Below, piece by piece: positions 35,438-47,090 of a stretch of 64,000 bases of DNA. Both the position numbers and the translations under genes were made by a program. The notes beneath the pieces were generated by a model. That model made no database searches. It had not been told where the DNA came from and was given only the letters and a program-made list of their open reading frames with translations. The stretch comes from Apostichopus japonicus (Eukaryota; Echinodermata; Holothuroidea; Aspidochirotida; Stichopodidae), in contig NC_092575.1 of the NCBI RefSeq assembly GCF_037975245.1, positions 5,203,501 through 5,267,500 on the forward strand. Direction: 5' to 3'. Every line of letters starts with the position of its first letter. Positions within the stretch are counted from its first letter, which is position 1.

Positions 35438-35462
35438 ATGAAAATGCGCTCTACCTCTCTTA
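35438..35462 (+). pseudogene. SAM-like second exon with early stop
   Basis: Follows TGTTGGATTTTCAG. In phase with the exon at 34845 it reads NENALYLS and then TAG, where an intact SAM domain would continue with several more residues. A second in-frame TAG follows four codons later. Confidence 0.3.
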
Positions 35463-35781
35463 GCACAATCAATAGTTATAGTACGCACAGTTTTCTTCTT
35501 AAAACTGGTGCTGTTTTAAATATTGATACTGATCAATCATTGTATTTGTGTCATCGAAAAATATATGTTCGTAGACGGTAAGGGCCCTGGCTCAAATCAG
35601 AACCGCTTATTCGGATCTGGTTCAAATGATAGAATTCAGTTCAAAAAGTAGGATACGGATATATCATGTTAATGTATATTTTGCGTCGTTGTTATACTAT
35701 TTTACGTAGCTGCTGCATACATTTATGTTGTCATTGCACATAAGTATGACATCATTACATCAAATCACGTCGTCGTCATTT

Positions 35782-37818
35782 CGTCGGGGGGGGGGGCTGT
35801 TTGTTTGTCATAAGTAAAAAACTGGAAATAGTAGAAATAATAATAGCTATACTTGTTGCCATTCCTCACCATCGGAGAGCTCGTAACTGCCGCACAGTAT
35901 ATTGCTGTAGCACTGTGCTGAAGTAGCTAGGCTAGTCAACTTAACTATAAGAAATACATTTCTCTCTCGGTTCAAGATCACTAAGATCAAAATGTATTCA
36001 CACTCATTTATTTTTGACATAAGAAAAAGTGGAGGTATTCTGTAGGTATTTCAAACTTCAACTGTCTTGAAATTCCTGATCATGATTGTTGTTTTTGTTG
36101 TTTTCAAAATGGGAGAAAAGTTGTTTGTATGGTTGTCTGCCTAATTCCTTGTTTTACTTTTGCATGGTATGCTTGCTTGTTTCTTAGAGGAAGTAATATA
36201 ATTTTGTTTGCAATGTTTTTAGAGAAAGTAATATAATTTTGTTTGCAAAAGACAGGACCTACTTTAATGATTGGTTGCTTGTATTGTGTGTGTATGGTAT
36301 TTATCACATTGTATCATTTCATGAGCCCAATATTGTGTAAATTAATTCTCGACAAAAAATTTAATGAGTCAACCCGGCCCTTTGGGAATTTCTCGCCACA
36401 TAAAAAAATCCACTCTCCATTTACGACTTTGGAGAAAATTGACATGCAGAATATCGCTCTATATTCCTGCAATCAATACCATCAACCAAGCTCATTGCAT
36501 TCAAAGCCCATCTTTTGTCTAGATTGCATTGGAATTATTTCAGTGAAGTTCATTTTATGTTGAATAAAGTGTGAAATCCATTATCAGGTCTAGGGAACAA
36601 TATGTGCAATTTCCCTGTAATCTCAGTTAGGACCAAACCATCACCATCGCAATTATGACTGAACAGGTATCTCTCCACAGGCTGAAGTTTGTAACTATAG
36701 GAATACATAAAACGAAAATACCAAAACACATTTCCTAAAATTAATCATCCATGGTTATTTTGGTTGTCATTATGACAGCAAGCAACGTCTGAAGACTATT
36801 GTTCACTAATGCTAAACCACTAACTAGTGAAAGATTTTTTTATTGCGGAACTGAGTACACAGGAATAACTACAAGTTTATTTTCGGGAAATTTCTGCCTT
36901 AGCAGGCTAAGACGTAATTTCAGATGATTTTATTGGCTAACAGTCTGCTAAACACCACTTTGTATATTATTCACGGAGGGATGAGGAGGGGTTAAAAAGG
37001 TCGATACTCTAGACCTCACGAGAGAAATTCTGTCCCCTAACGACTTGCGTCTCAGACTTTCTACTGTCCCTTTAACAAAATGGATCCAACATAGTGGCCT
37101 CATCTCTTGAAATTCGAGGAAGGACCAAGTTCACCACACCTTCCTCCAACACTCGTGGACAATTGTGGAGTCCTTTAAAAATACAGCATAAATTTATATT
37201 AGTTACTAATAACTATATTTATTTTCAGCTATGTCCATTTATAAATTTGAAACATTCCTTTCGACGAATGCCGATGCTGTCTTTCTAACAAATTCATGTT
37301 AGATTTAAACTATTAAATGCTATTCCAGTACATCATTTGTGGTGAGGTGATTTAATTTCGTGTGGTAGTAGTCCAACAGAAGGTATTCAATCAGAGGGTC
37401 GATGATTAACCGTAATGTCCAGATCTTGGTTAAAATAAGTCAAAACTCTTTACAACCACAACTTTTTCATTAGTTTTATGAAGATATAACTTTGCCCACT
37501 CAAAATGAGGGTTTTAAGTAGACTTATACTGTCCCTTAGAAATGATTTAATGTAAACATATACAAAGACCCCCTATCATACACACTTTATATAAGAAACG
37601 CTTAGTGGACACTAACCAAGGCCCAAAAAGTGTATATTTCTAACCGACTATGTAGTAAAAGAAAACAGATGAAGGAATGGCCAAGGGGTTCCGTAGGTGT
37701 GCCTCGGCATTCATTAACTCAATTACACGTACGTGTTTTCACAGATATATATCGATATACAACTTTTGTCCACCAAATGTTAACTTTTAACATATGTCGA
37801 CCAAAGGTAGGATTTAGT
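35782..37818. other. Intronic, mostly featureless
   Basis: Includes a 35-bp tandem pair at 36191-36248 (AGTAATATAATTTTGTTTGC twice). A 106-codon plus-strand frame at 36243-36563 has no recognisable domain. Nothing else is supported. Confidence 0.45.
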
Positions 37819-37839
37819 GGTATATATATATATATATAT

Positions 37840-37893
<54 letters not shown>
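37819..37893. repeat. (TA)n microsatellite
   Basis: About 75 bases of alternating TA close to the donor side of the GBP gene A intron. Confidence 0.95.
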
Positions 37894-37898
<5 letters not shown>

Positions 37899-37939
37899 TC
37901 AACATACTAATATGCAAATTATTTAATGCCAAACTTTAC

Positions 37940-38024
37940 CTTTCTTATTCGACACAGACATTTGTCTGGAGTTGCCTTCTGGCCAACTCCATGTTTCTGG
38001 AATATAGTTTGTTGGATTCCACAT
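37940..38024 (-). CDS. First coding exon of GBP-like gene A
   Basis: The minus-strand ATG at 38022-38024 opens 28 codons (MWNPTNYIPETWSWPEGNSR ...) and ends AAGAAAG|GTAAAG in phase 1. This joins exactly to the giant exon at 31741, completing a GAT codon. An in-frame TGA at 38049-38051 lies upstream, which favours this ATG as the start, and a purine sits at -3. Copy B keeps the same end at 63981-64000 (SVSDKK, donor GTACAG), which supports a real exon. The exon probably extends upstream as 5' UTR to an acceptor-like TTTGTTTACAG at 38124. No signal peptide is evident. Confidence 0.7.
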
Positions 38025-38164
38025 ATCAAGTTTTGATTTTCTTTCTCTTCAAACAGGCATATATTGATGGTCGGTGAATATACCGTTTTGACTCAGCTTC
38101 AAAATGTTGTCATCATCAATCTTCTGTAAACAAAAAGACAATTTTTTACTTTTTTTTACATTAG

Positions 38165-38410
38165 ATAAGGGTTTAACCAGTACAAAAAAGGAAATATGCT
38201 TATTCAGGAACTATTAGGGTACTCAATTTCGCATTCCATTACATAAGCGTAATGATATCTCGAGCTTATAACAGTTTCCCTATTCAAATAAGGGTTTAAC
38301 CAGTACAGGAAAGAGAATATGCTTCTTCAGGGGATATTAGGGTACTCAATGTCTCATTCCATTCCATAAATGTAATGACATATCGAGCGTATATAACAGA
38401 TTCACTATTC
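38165..38410. repeat. Tandem duplication, period about 123 bp
   Basis: ATAAGGGTTTAACCAGTACA through CTATTCAAATAA occurs twice with scattered differences. Confidence 0.9.
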
Positions 38411-39300
38411 AAATAAAAGAAGTCTGGATTTATGTGACACTAATAGAAACCGGTGCAGTTTGGGAAAGAACAATATAATTGTAGATATATGTGACCCAGA
38501 TGGGCCAATGAAAATGTCACCTTTGTAATTTCGATCTAAATTCCTGCTTTATCATGATCAATACAATTGACACCTAAACCCAATACGTAAACATACTTAA
38601 ATTTTGTACACAAAAATGAAATAATTTTGTTATATAGATGTCCATAACATGCACACATACGGTAGCATAAGTACATTTAAAAGTACTGTTGGGTATCTGG
38701 GCACATTCACTTTATCGGAACATAAAAACCCAACAAAATAATGATACTTCAGGGCCGTAGCCTGGGTAGAATCCATGGGGGGGGAGGCAGTTCAGGGACA
38801 TCGAGAAACATTATTTACTGTCCAAATGTTACATAGTGCATTGGTGTGCGAATATACTAAGGCCTTATTTTAAAGAAATTTGTACTAGGTGAGCCATTTC
38901 CCAAAGGGGACCATCATGACATTATATATAAGCGACGCACTAAAATCGGTCGAAAGTAGAAAAGTTTTTTGTTGTTGCCAAAAATGCCTCCTAAATTATC
39001 AAAATGGCACTTCCCAGGCCTTGTAAGTTGCATCTAAACTTTCTTAAATTGAGATCCCATGTTTTCGAAATTTACACTTTAAAATTAGAAAAGTTGTATT
39101 CGGTAAAGTCACTTTGTAGGGGAAATCTAGGACTTTAGGTTACTTTATAAAAAAAAGCTCTGCTTTGTTCCCTTCTTTACACAGGTAATTGAAAATATTA
39201 AAGTACGCTAGTACATTTTGATGGTAACCATATCCTATATATATGAGTGGAAGCCATATTGCTAATTTAAGTACAGTTTAAACTCATTTGAGCTTTATAC
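38411..39300. other. Non-coding; possible promoter side of gene A
   Basis: Lies upstream of GBP gene A. I see no clear TATA box or known response element, and no gene. Confidence 0.4.
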
Positions 39301-39695
39301 ATTTCATGGGAGTAATTATTTTTCTTATTTCCTTGTAAATGTAGTACTTTACATTGATACGATGTTGGCGCTGCCGGAATACACCCCCTGCTGATAGTAG
39401 AACAACTCCAATTGTCATGAAATGTCATGAAACAAAAGAATAATGTCCCATGCATTCATTTATGATGGTAATTTGATGGCAGAAACATTTTCAAGGCGTT
39501 AAATTAAGCAATTAATGGGAGTAAATCATTTTCTAATTGCCTTGTTTAGTATAGTACTTTGTATCGGCTCGATGTGGGCGCTGCCGGAATACCGCTGCTT
39601 GCTGGCTAGTAGAACCACTTCAATTGTCATGAAATGCCATGAAACGAAAGAATAATGTCCCTTTCATTTGTTTATGATGGTCATATGATGGCACA
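39301..39695. repeat. Tandem duplication, period about 208 bp
   Basis: ATGGGAGTAA..., GCGCTGCCGGAATAC and TCAATTGTCATGAAATG (first copy TCCAATTG...) occur in order at 39308-39482 and 39514-39695. Confidence 0.85.
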
Positions 39696-40170
39696 GAAAA
39701 TTTCACGACCAAACTGAAGAAGAATATATAAATATTTTGATGTAAAATTACACTATGGCCTGGTAATCACAGGTCAGTCTACTGTGCGTGGCTATAAAAA
39801 CATCCACCAAAAACAATTGGGTCTTGTACTCCATGCATCCACATAAGAAATCATTTAGAAGATGTTTGAGCACCTGAAAGAGGGGATGAAATGGACAGAT
39901 TTATATGAATTATCGTTTTATAAATACTCGTAGCTTTCCAATGATACCCAATTTGTGTCATTCTCGAGGAATAAACGATCTTTCTAAAAATTGTTGTATG
40001 TATGGGAATGCGGCGTGACGTCAGTCGAGGAACCCAGCGCATTCCCGGGACGCTATGTTTACTTTCAGAAACGTCTGAGAACACACAACATTACACTATT
40101 GCAGTGCTCTGTAGTAATTGAGATTTAGTGTTTGGAGTTTTTACGTAAACTTATCTCGTAACTGTTAATT

Positions 40171-40302
40171 ATGCCGAGCCAATGTGTGGTTTAAGGTTGC
40201 TCCAACACCAATAAAGACGGATTCTACCTGCACGCTTTTCCAAAAGATGACAAAAATCGAAGAATTTGGACACGATTCGTTCAAAATATTACTCATAGAT
40301 AA
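40171..40302 (+). pseudogene. THAP-domain remnant with premature stop
   Basis: From an ATG the frame reads MPSQCVV, TAA, then GCSNTNKDGFYLHAFPKDDK and NRRIWTRFVQ. The M-P-x-x-C-x(4)-C spacing, the FP after about 15 residues and the tryptophan are hallmarks of the THAP zinc finger. A single TAA replaces the residue before GCS. The second half (later Cys-His pair and AVPTIF-like end) is not visible in frame. It could be the first exon of a dead P-element-like transposase or a host THAP gene. The antisense 71-codon frame is its shadow. Confidence 0.65.
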
Positions 40303-40739
40303 CGTTACGAGTGCCCGTGGGCCTATACTATTGCCAAATTGCTTGTTATGACCACAGTCTGTGCCTCCTTGATGCAGCAAATGATGATTTTTTTTTTATT
40401 GGTTACCTGGTGTTTTGCACAAAAGCCAGTTGGATTTAGAACAATCAATACTAGATCTGCAATATTTCTTTTGTGGTAAAACTGGCGTTGTGTTATGATT
40501 TTAATGTAACAGTTGGATGATACAACTTACATAGGCTAGTCTGTTATACCACGTCTATTAGTTAGGTCTAGACCCATGTTACTATAATTATAGTAGTACT
40601 ATAAGGTTGCAGTCAGTCCCCAGCACTGCGAAAAGTGCTTTCTTTTCTTGTAGAATATGCACGGGGATTCTTGACTTCACTCCTCATTAATATTTAATTA
40701 GGTAAAAAACTTATCATTTTTGAAAAGTCAATTTCTCAA

Positions 40740-41292
40740 TCATTAACCAATTTATATGTCTGGAAATAATTGAATTTGATGAAGGTAATGTGTTTAATTC
40801 AATCCTTATTGACAAAAGACACACAAAAGGAGTGGAAAGGGAATTTCGGCCGTATTTTCCGAACGTAAATTAACCACTTTCGAACTGTTTATAAAAATAT
40901 TTTTTGGGGGAATGAATATCATCATTTCCAATTTTGAAAACTAGTATATTCGCTGAAAAACTCCTTTACCACGAATTAGTGTCCATTTCTCTTCAAATCA
41001 TCCTGTTAAGAAGTCAAGTTCACGGCAAATAAATACGCACACGAATACAGGTGACGAATACAGATTACGAGTAAAGTGATGACTGTCTCATTTCACGTTG
41101 GTATGTATTGCGCGAAATGCTCTAACTAATTATAGCGTGATATAAGGCTAATGCGATTGAATTTCTAATATCATGGAACTCCATGCTTATATCGAATGAT
41201 AAAAGAAACTATTCATGGCCGTGAAATGACTTTTCTATTTGGATAGCGACATGTATGGACGCCTGGATTTCATGAAATACTCACTGCCAATA
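40740..41292. repeat. 0.5-kb block, inverted copy of 2806-3305
   Basis: Reverse-complement match described at 2806-3305. It lies just left of copy B of the segmental duplication. Confidence 0.85.
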
Positions 41293-41432
41293 CATCCATT
41301 TCTTACATCCACACATAACAATACAAACAAGCAATGCCATATCGTAACAATCGCTACTTTTATTTCTACTCTCTGAAATCAGGCACTCGACACTGGTTCG
41401 CACTTATCAACAGCAATAATTTTATTTAGAGA

Positions 41433-41534
41433 CTCTCATGAAGATGAACCCATGCTGGTGCTTTTCCAAGTACAAGCCATGCTACTGCAAAGAGTACAAA
41501 CCCTGCTACTGCCCCTTCATATTCACCCTCCTGA
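41433..41534 (-). other. Exon-like segment, strand uncertain
   Basis: On the minus strand CATGTACAATTTCAG|GAGG opens a 33-codon frame with a hydrophobic run (GAVAGFVLFAVAWLVLG), ending in TAA that overlaps an AATAAA. On the plus strand the same DNA reads CFSKYKPCYCKEYKPCYC, a cysteine-rich repeat after an acceptor-like TTTATTTAG. I cannot decide between a terminal exon on minus, a small cysteine-rich frame on plus, or chance. Confidence 0.25.
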
Positions 41535-42412
41535 AATTGTACATGGGGTTGCTAGTAATCAGCCCTTGGAGCATTAATGGTATCGAGACAGAGGCCTCTT
41601 TACTGGTATAGTTTCAAGCATACATAGTTTTGTGGAAACATGCAGGTTATACAACAGGCAATAAAAATGACACCTGAGAGGGCAATTTGGCTTAAAAATG
41701 GCCATACAAAGCTCTAGTTCACCCACTGAAAGACAGTGGTCGCCACTCTGACACCACGATGAGCTCAGCTTTGAGGGACTTTCGGTCAGAGAATTTTTTT
41801 TGAGAATGACAACATTTTGTTTTCGTCTCGTTATTTCTCGTTCATATAACATAAAAATTTGAGGCATGAAACTTTTAGAAAATATAAACAAGACAACAAT
41901 TCATAGCTTTTAAACACTATGAAATGACTTTAGGTAAAGCAGTAGGACGGAATTTTAAATGGAAGGCAAGTCCAAGAATGGTAAAAAGTTTGGTCGAACA
42001 GTTAAAAGTACATGAATACCATAATATATCACCCTGTATAATGTATGAGAAAGGATTTATATATGCTCCCAGCAAACAAATGTACCCTAGTCTTACAGCA
42101 GTAAACTATGGTTACAGTTGGGCAGAACATGGTACATTTGCCACAGTAGCCCTAGAATAAATTTATGGTACATACTTATTTTACTTTACAAAAACTGCAC
42201 ATACCATATACTGTAAAACTATTTAACATTATATTGTTGTCAACTTGTCATGCATGTTTTGACTGCATCATATTGACCAAATCTGATGCATATATATTAG
42301 TATGCCATCATGTATACATACAACATCATGACATACAGTATGAGTTGTTTTGTTTGTACGTTTCAACTAGCCCAATGATGATTCATTCCACCAATGGGTA
42401 AAATTTAAGGTA
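41535..42412. other. No recognisable gene
   Basis: Open frames on minus (41574-41891) and plus (41924-42160, 78 codons beginning MTLGKAVGRNFKWK) match nothing I know. Confidence 0.4.
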
Positions 42413-42780
42413 ACTTGTGGTAAACTGAATATAATTAAAACAACTAGGGAAAACTATTGTGCATGAAGTATAATACAACTCTGGTAAATTTAGGGTAAAA
42501 CTGTGGTACAATTAGGGTTAAACTATGGTACAATTAGGGTAAAACTTTGGTACAGCTATAGGCTAAAATTGTGGTTAATTAGGGTAAAACTATGGTAATG
42601 CTGTAGTACACATAGTGTAGTTTGAGTCAGGGAAGTAATAAAAACCATGGTAAAATTGTGGTATGGTACTATGGTAAAAATGTGGTATACCGCATCCAGA
42701 GGATCAAAATATCCCAGTCAAAATGTGGTAATGTAACACAATTTACCATGGAAAAGAGTGGTATTTTGCCCTGGTTAGTG
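42413..42780. repeat. Degenerate repeat of GGTAAAACT / TGGTACAATTAGG
   Basis: Around ten imperfect units of about 20-30 bases built from TTAGGGTAAAACT and (A/T)TGGTACAATT, degenerating toward both ends. Confidence 0.85.
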
Positions 42781-43428
42781 TGAGGTAATTTTTTCCTAGG
42801 CCACGCTTCATCTTTTGAGCTTGCATAATATGTTGAAAGAAAATGAGCATTTTCTGCTCATATTCACAGGGCTACATGTACATTAATATAATGACTATGA
42901 GGTGTGTACATAAACTCTAGGCTATGTAGATTAACTTGGGTTTTTCCACGAGCTAAAGCAATGTACATCATTACATATATACGCAGAGCTAACACAAAGT
43001 CCTTACAACTTCATTACATAACGCGGTATATTACCGTACGTTAATAAATTGATAGTTGACAAGACTTGTGCATTTCCAATAGCAAATTTTACAAAAAAAA
43101 ATGCATTTTTCTCCTGTTACGAAGTCAAGTTCACGGCAAATTCAATTGCACACTTTGGAACCATGAAAAGATGGTGCCAAATTCAATAGAAATTTATTAG
43201 AAAGTACGACAAAAATAGAAATTATTACTGTTTTATTACGAAAAATAAATTTTGTGAGATCCAACTTACCGCGTCATGGTGGCTAGCGACACCTTCTTTT
43301 GCATTATTCAAACATCAAAGCCAAAGGGATAAGTCTCAAGCAGTTTCGCGAAATTTCATACGTCTGACCAAATTTTGGGACGGGGCTACAGCAAAACTGC
43401 TCTCTGAGCTCATTAACTCGCTCGTTGG
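42781..43428. other. Non-coding, nothing recognised
   Basis: AT-rich junction region between unique sequence and copy B. It contains GTTACGAAGTCAAGTTCACG, also seen at about 41010 in a close variant. Confidence 0.4.
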
Positions 43429-44660
43429 GTACTGACTGCATGTGAAGTGATATGTTTCTGAGACCGAAGGAACAGGAGGAAATAGAAGAAATTACGAAGT
43501 TTTCAGTCTGTTAATATTGAGGAAGCAAATTATGACGCAACTGTACCTCATTATTAAAGGAATTGTCTGGTGGAATATTTGTATACATTGTTCTCATAGT
43601 TCTTATTTTTTCTCTTAACCATGTGGAAATTGTCCCCATTCGACGTTTTCTTCTTGTAGAAATCTGGTTTTAAATTCACCAGTTTCACACCAAAAGCACC
43701 GTTTTTCGAACGCATCCTTTTTCGTGAATGACGTAATGAGGGCAAATAGTCAAAACGAGCGACTTGAAGTAAGCACCCCAATTTCCGCAACAAATACACT
43801 CTCGCATGTACACGCACAGGTAATTGCCTATTATAATCTAACGCACACAGCGCGAAGAGCCTACCATGCCAAGTTGGCATGTGCATACCATTGCACATAA
43901 CACACACTCAACTACAGTTCATAAACCGTTCTTCGAAATCGCTGAAATGAAATTCACGAATCACTTTTACAGTGAAAGGAAGCTTCTTTTATATTAATTG
44001 AAAGTATTTGAAACATCGTAAGGTGAAGCATGGTGGAGTCGATGTCAGAACAGAATGTATAACCGGGAAGCTTAGGCTTCGTAGAACTGTCCGATGTATA
44101 CTTTAAAGTAGCCTACATGCGAACATAATATGATTCTCATTGGAGCTTGAAAGCGCAATGTAAACAAAGAGTCTGCTGTTCAAACTTATCTTGTATTGCA
44201 CAAAGACTACGATATCACCAATGCACTACATATATGACAGCTTAACGTTTAAAAAAACATATATAATTTATAAGACAGTTCACCGAAAGTTAAGGAAGAA
44301 ATTAATCTGTATTCTAACGCGGTTTCTGTTGTGACTACTGAATGAACTATATGCAGAGTCGGTTTTGTCGCAATCTGCAGTTTCCTAGAGGACATAACGT
44401 TCGCTACTGCTCAAGAGATATTTTAATATCCATCCTAAATGATTAAGTGCGGTTAAATTTGCCGTGAACTTTTAATTACTATTTGTTTTTAGTTTTCTAA
44501 CAAGATGATCATGGCAAAACGGTAATATGCAGGTTTTGTTTACGTCTTGCCACGTGTGTAAGTCGTCAATGTGGATTACCCTTCCACTCTTTCCGTACAC
44601 TAGACATACCCATTAATGTAAGTCGAAGGACATATATCGAGAAGCCTCTAAAGAAGACAG
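43429..44660. repeat. Segmental duplication blocks 1 and 2, copy B
   Basis: Continuous here but split in copy A (3346-3756 and 9275-10352) by the TIR element and its surroundings. This uninterrupted arrangement is probably ancestral. Confidence 0.85.
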
Positions 44661-46176
44661 TATCGGGTCTCAGTAAGCTCATTCGCGAATGGCTAATAGT
44701 TCACTCACATACAGTAACTAATTGGCACCGTCTACCGCAATTTTTACATCATTATTTCATATAATGTTGCAGGTGGATACATACTACTAGCTACTATATA
44801 TTAACCAGGATGAAAACGGGAAAGGTTACTCGTGTATAGACCACAATGAGAAAACAAAATGGCTCCTATATGTGTGATTTTGTCTGCAAGAATATACTCT
44901 GACTTCCTTTAACGTGACTCTTCTTTGACGCAACGTGGCAGTAGTGAAAAATGTAACGAAGAAACACCCAAAAACAATTCCATGATATAATACTTACAGT
45001 TTTGCTGTAGACTTTTCGGAAATCTTCTTTTATTTTAAGGAGTTGCAAGAATCCTTGCTTTTCGGGTTGTAAAAGTTGCAACGAATCAAAAGTATGAACC
45101 CGGAAGCTGGACTAAGTTGATTTGCACACAATGGTTATCACGCTTACATCTATGTGCAGCTGCGTGCACAAGTATCACTAGAGTCAAATTACATTATTGG
45201 ACTCTTCCATTAGCCAACAAGGTACATACGGGCAATATGAGTACATTTTGATGTCCAATTGAGCTGAAAGCAGAATTCTCGGACAAGAATTTAAGTGGAC
45301 GAGTGACAAACCCACCCCCTCTTCCTCTGCCCTCGTAAAAATATTTTCAGCAGGGGAGGTGTACAACTAAATAAAATTATACCTACGGTCAGACTCAATC
45401 GGAGAAGTAAGATTTTTCCTGTTAAACTGTGAATAACTTTTATAACTGACTTTTTTCACATATTGTACCCCCACGTTAAATATAAATAACATTTTTCTAT
45501 ATTTTTATTATTTCTACCATGACATCTTTAACTACACTTAGATATAATTTCATGAAGCCGTTCTTATTATCCAAGTTTATGTGAGATGCATAGCGTTATG
45601 ACTTCACACCATTTCAAGAATATCGAAAATTGATTGGAAATTTGAAGTAGTAGCGATAACCCCCGTATACAGGAATGGATCTGCCCTGTTGTGCACAACT
45701 CATAATTAATTATGTGATCAAGCCGACATTGTAACGATAGTTTTGTAAAGGCTCCGGATACTGTACAGTGTCGACTTGGTTAAGATCATGAGATCATTCT
45801 CGGCTTATTGGATATCATCATGTTTTTTTTTAAATATTAACCTTTCCGAGTGGACTTCACCGTCTTTGTAACACTACAGTCTTGTGATTCACATTTTACG
45901 TAACATCGTCATGAACACACGGTTGCAGACTCTATGTAATGGGACTGTGGTTGAGAGTGAATCAAGTTGTTTGGTTTTAGTGCCCTGGCTCCATCTTATG
46001 GGACTATTCTTTTAAAAATAGGTATCATGTATAGTGTAACGCGACCGGTTCTACTTTGGTTTTCTTCTTTTGATGGAGCTCAAATTTAAGGGTCATCCGA
46101 AACGTCCAAGACGAACAAAACTCACGTCAGACAACCTAAAACACTGCTTAGGTTGTCCGACAGACGACTAGCATTT
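44661..46176. repeat. Segmental duplication block 3, copy B, left part
   Basis: Matches 15029-16294. The stretch 45855-46110 has no counterpart in A. Confidence 0.85.
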
Positions 46177-46324
46177 GCCGTAAGCAGGGTAGGCTGGGTC
46201 TTAACCGGCCCGGGCATTTTCCACCTAGACCGGCCCATTATTCATTGATATGTTACTTACTAGTGATCGCCGTCCTGGGGGAGGGGTCTAAAGGGAGCGG
46301 GTGTCCCCCTCCCCGTTGAGATTG

Positions 46325-46708
46325 TTTTTAAGTTAAGGAATGCCTAGATGCAAAATGGTGCAATATTTCTCAATTTTGTAGGTTACAATAATACTTTAAA
46401 AAAGACCCACAAATAATTTCCAGAAGCAACGCTTGATTAAACTGAGGAAAGTTAAAAGCGTAAACAAAAATAGGCTAAAATATATGTTTAGACTGAATTT
46501 TAATTAGTTTTCAAACATTTTTAAGTTAAAGAATGCCTAGATGCAAAATGGTGCAATGTTTCTCAATTTTGTAGGTTACAATAATACTTTAAAAAGACCC
46601 ACAAATAATTTCCAGAAACAACGCTTGATTAAACTGAGGAAAGTTAAAAGCGTAAACAAAAATAGGCTAAAATATATGTTTAGACTGGATTTTAATTAGT
46701 TTTCAAGC
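46325..46708. repeat. Tandem duplication of about 192 bp inside hAT copy B
   Basis: TTAAGTTAA(G/A)GAATGCCTAG through TTAGTTTTCAA is present twice in B and once in A (from about 16450), so this duplication arose in B after the segmental duplication. Confidence 0.9.
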
Positions 46709-46789
46709 ATTTTGTGACAATATGCTTGAAATTTCTTTGAAAAAAACTAAATTAAATCCACTAAAATATATATGTTCAATAACAGGAGC

Positions 46790-47090
46790 ACATGTCATGT
46801 CTACGAGAGTAGACGCCTACGCAGTTCGCTGCTTCTGGCAGCCACACATCAATGATATTTTTAGTGTCAAATTTGGCCAAGATCCTTTTGTCCACAGACA
46901 TCAATATGAACGCCTCAAGTTGTTCTTGTGTCATATTTCTTCTTCAAACGGTTTTTGAGTCTCTTCAAGGCAGAGAAAGAACGTTCACATGCTACTTGTA
47001 ACACAGGTAGCGTTACCAGCAGCTTGTAAGCAAGCACAATGCTCTTGTAAGCATCGGTGAAAAGGTTCAACCTGAGGAACACCTTGTAGC
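46790..47090 (-). pseudogene. hAT transposase C-terminal remnant, copy B
   Basis: Minus-strand TDAYKSIVLAYKLLVTLPVL then QVACERSFSALKRLKNRLKK, a frame break, then MTQEQLEAFILMSVDKRI. This is the hAT dimerisation domain, better preserved than in A (CERSFS against IERSFS) and broken at a similar place. Confidence 0.85.

Larger units (their letters stand above)
34334..35781. mobile_element. Inverted-repeat element, about 120-bp arms
   Basis: AAATGACGACGACGTGATTT through AACGACGCAAAA at 34334-34456 is repeated inverted at 35663-35781 with a few substitutions and indels. The right arm ends next to a poly-G run. The interior holds a SAM-like exon pair on the plus strand. No clear target-site duplication is visible. 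Confidence 0.7.
31742..37939 (-). other. Intron of GBP gene A
   Basis: Donor AAGAAAG|GTAAAG at its 5' side (about 37939) and acceptor TTCTCTTTTAAAG at its 3' side. At 6.2 kb it is far longer than the 1.3-kb equivalent in gene B. The difference is made up of TA tracts, two inverted-repeat elements and unclassified DNA. The parts shared with B are about 31742-31994. Confidence 0.75.

Noticed and set aside
38049-38051. TGA as a selenocysteine or readthrough codon in the first GBP exon
   Set aside because: An ATG follows nine codons later in frame. The TGA is more simply a 5' UTR stop.
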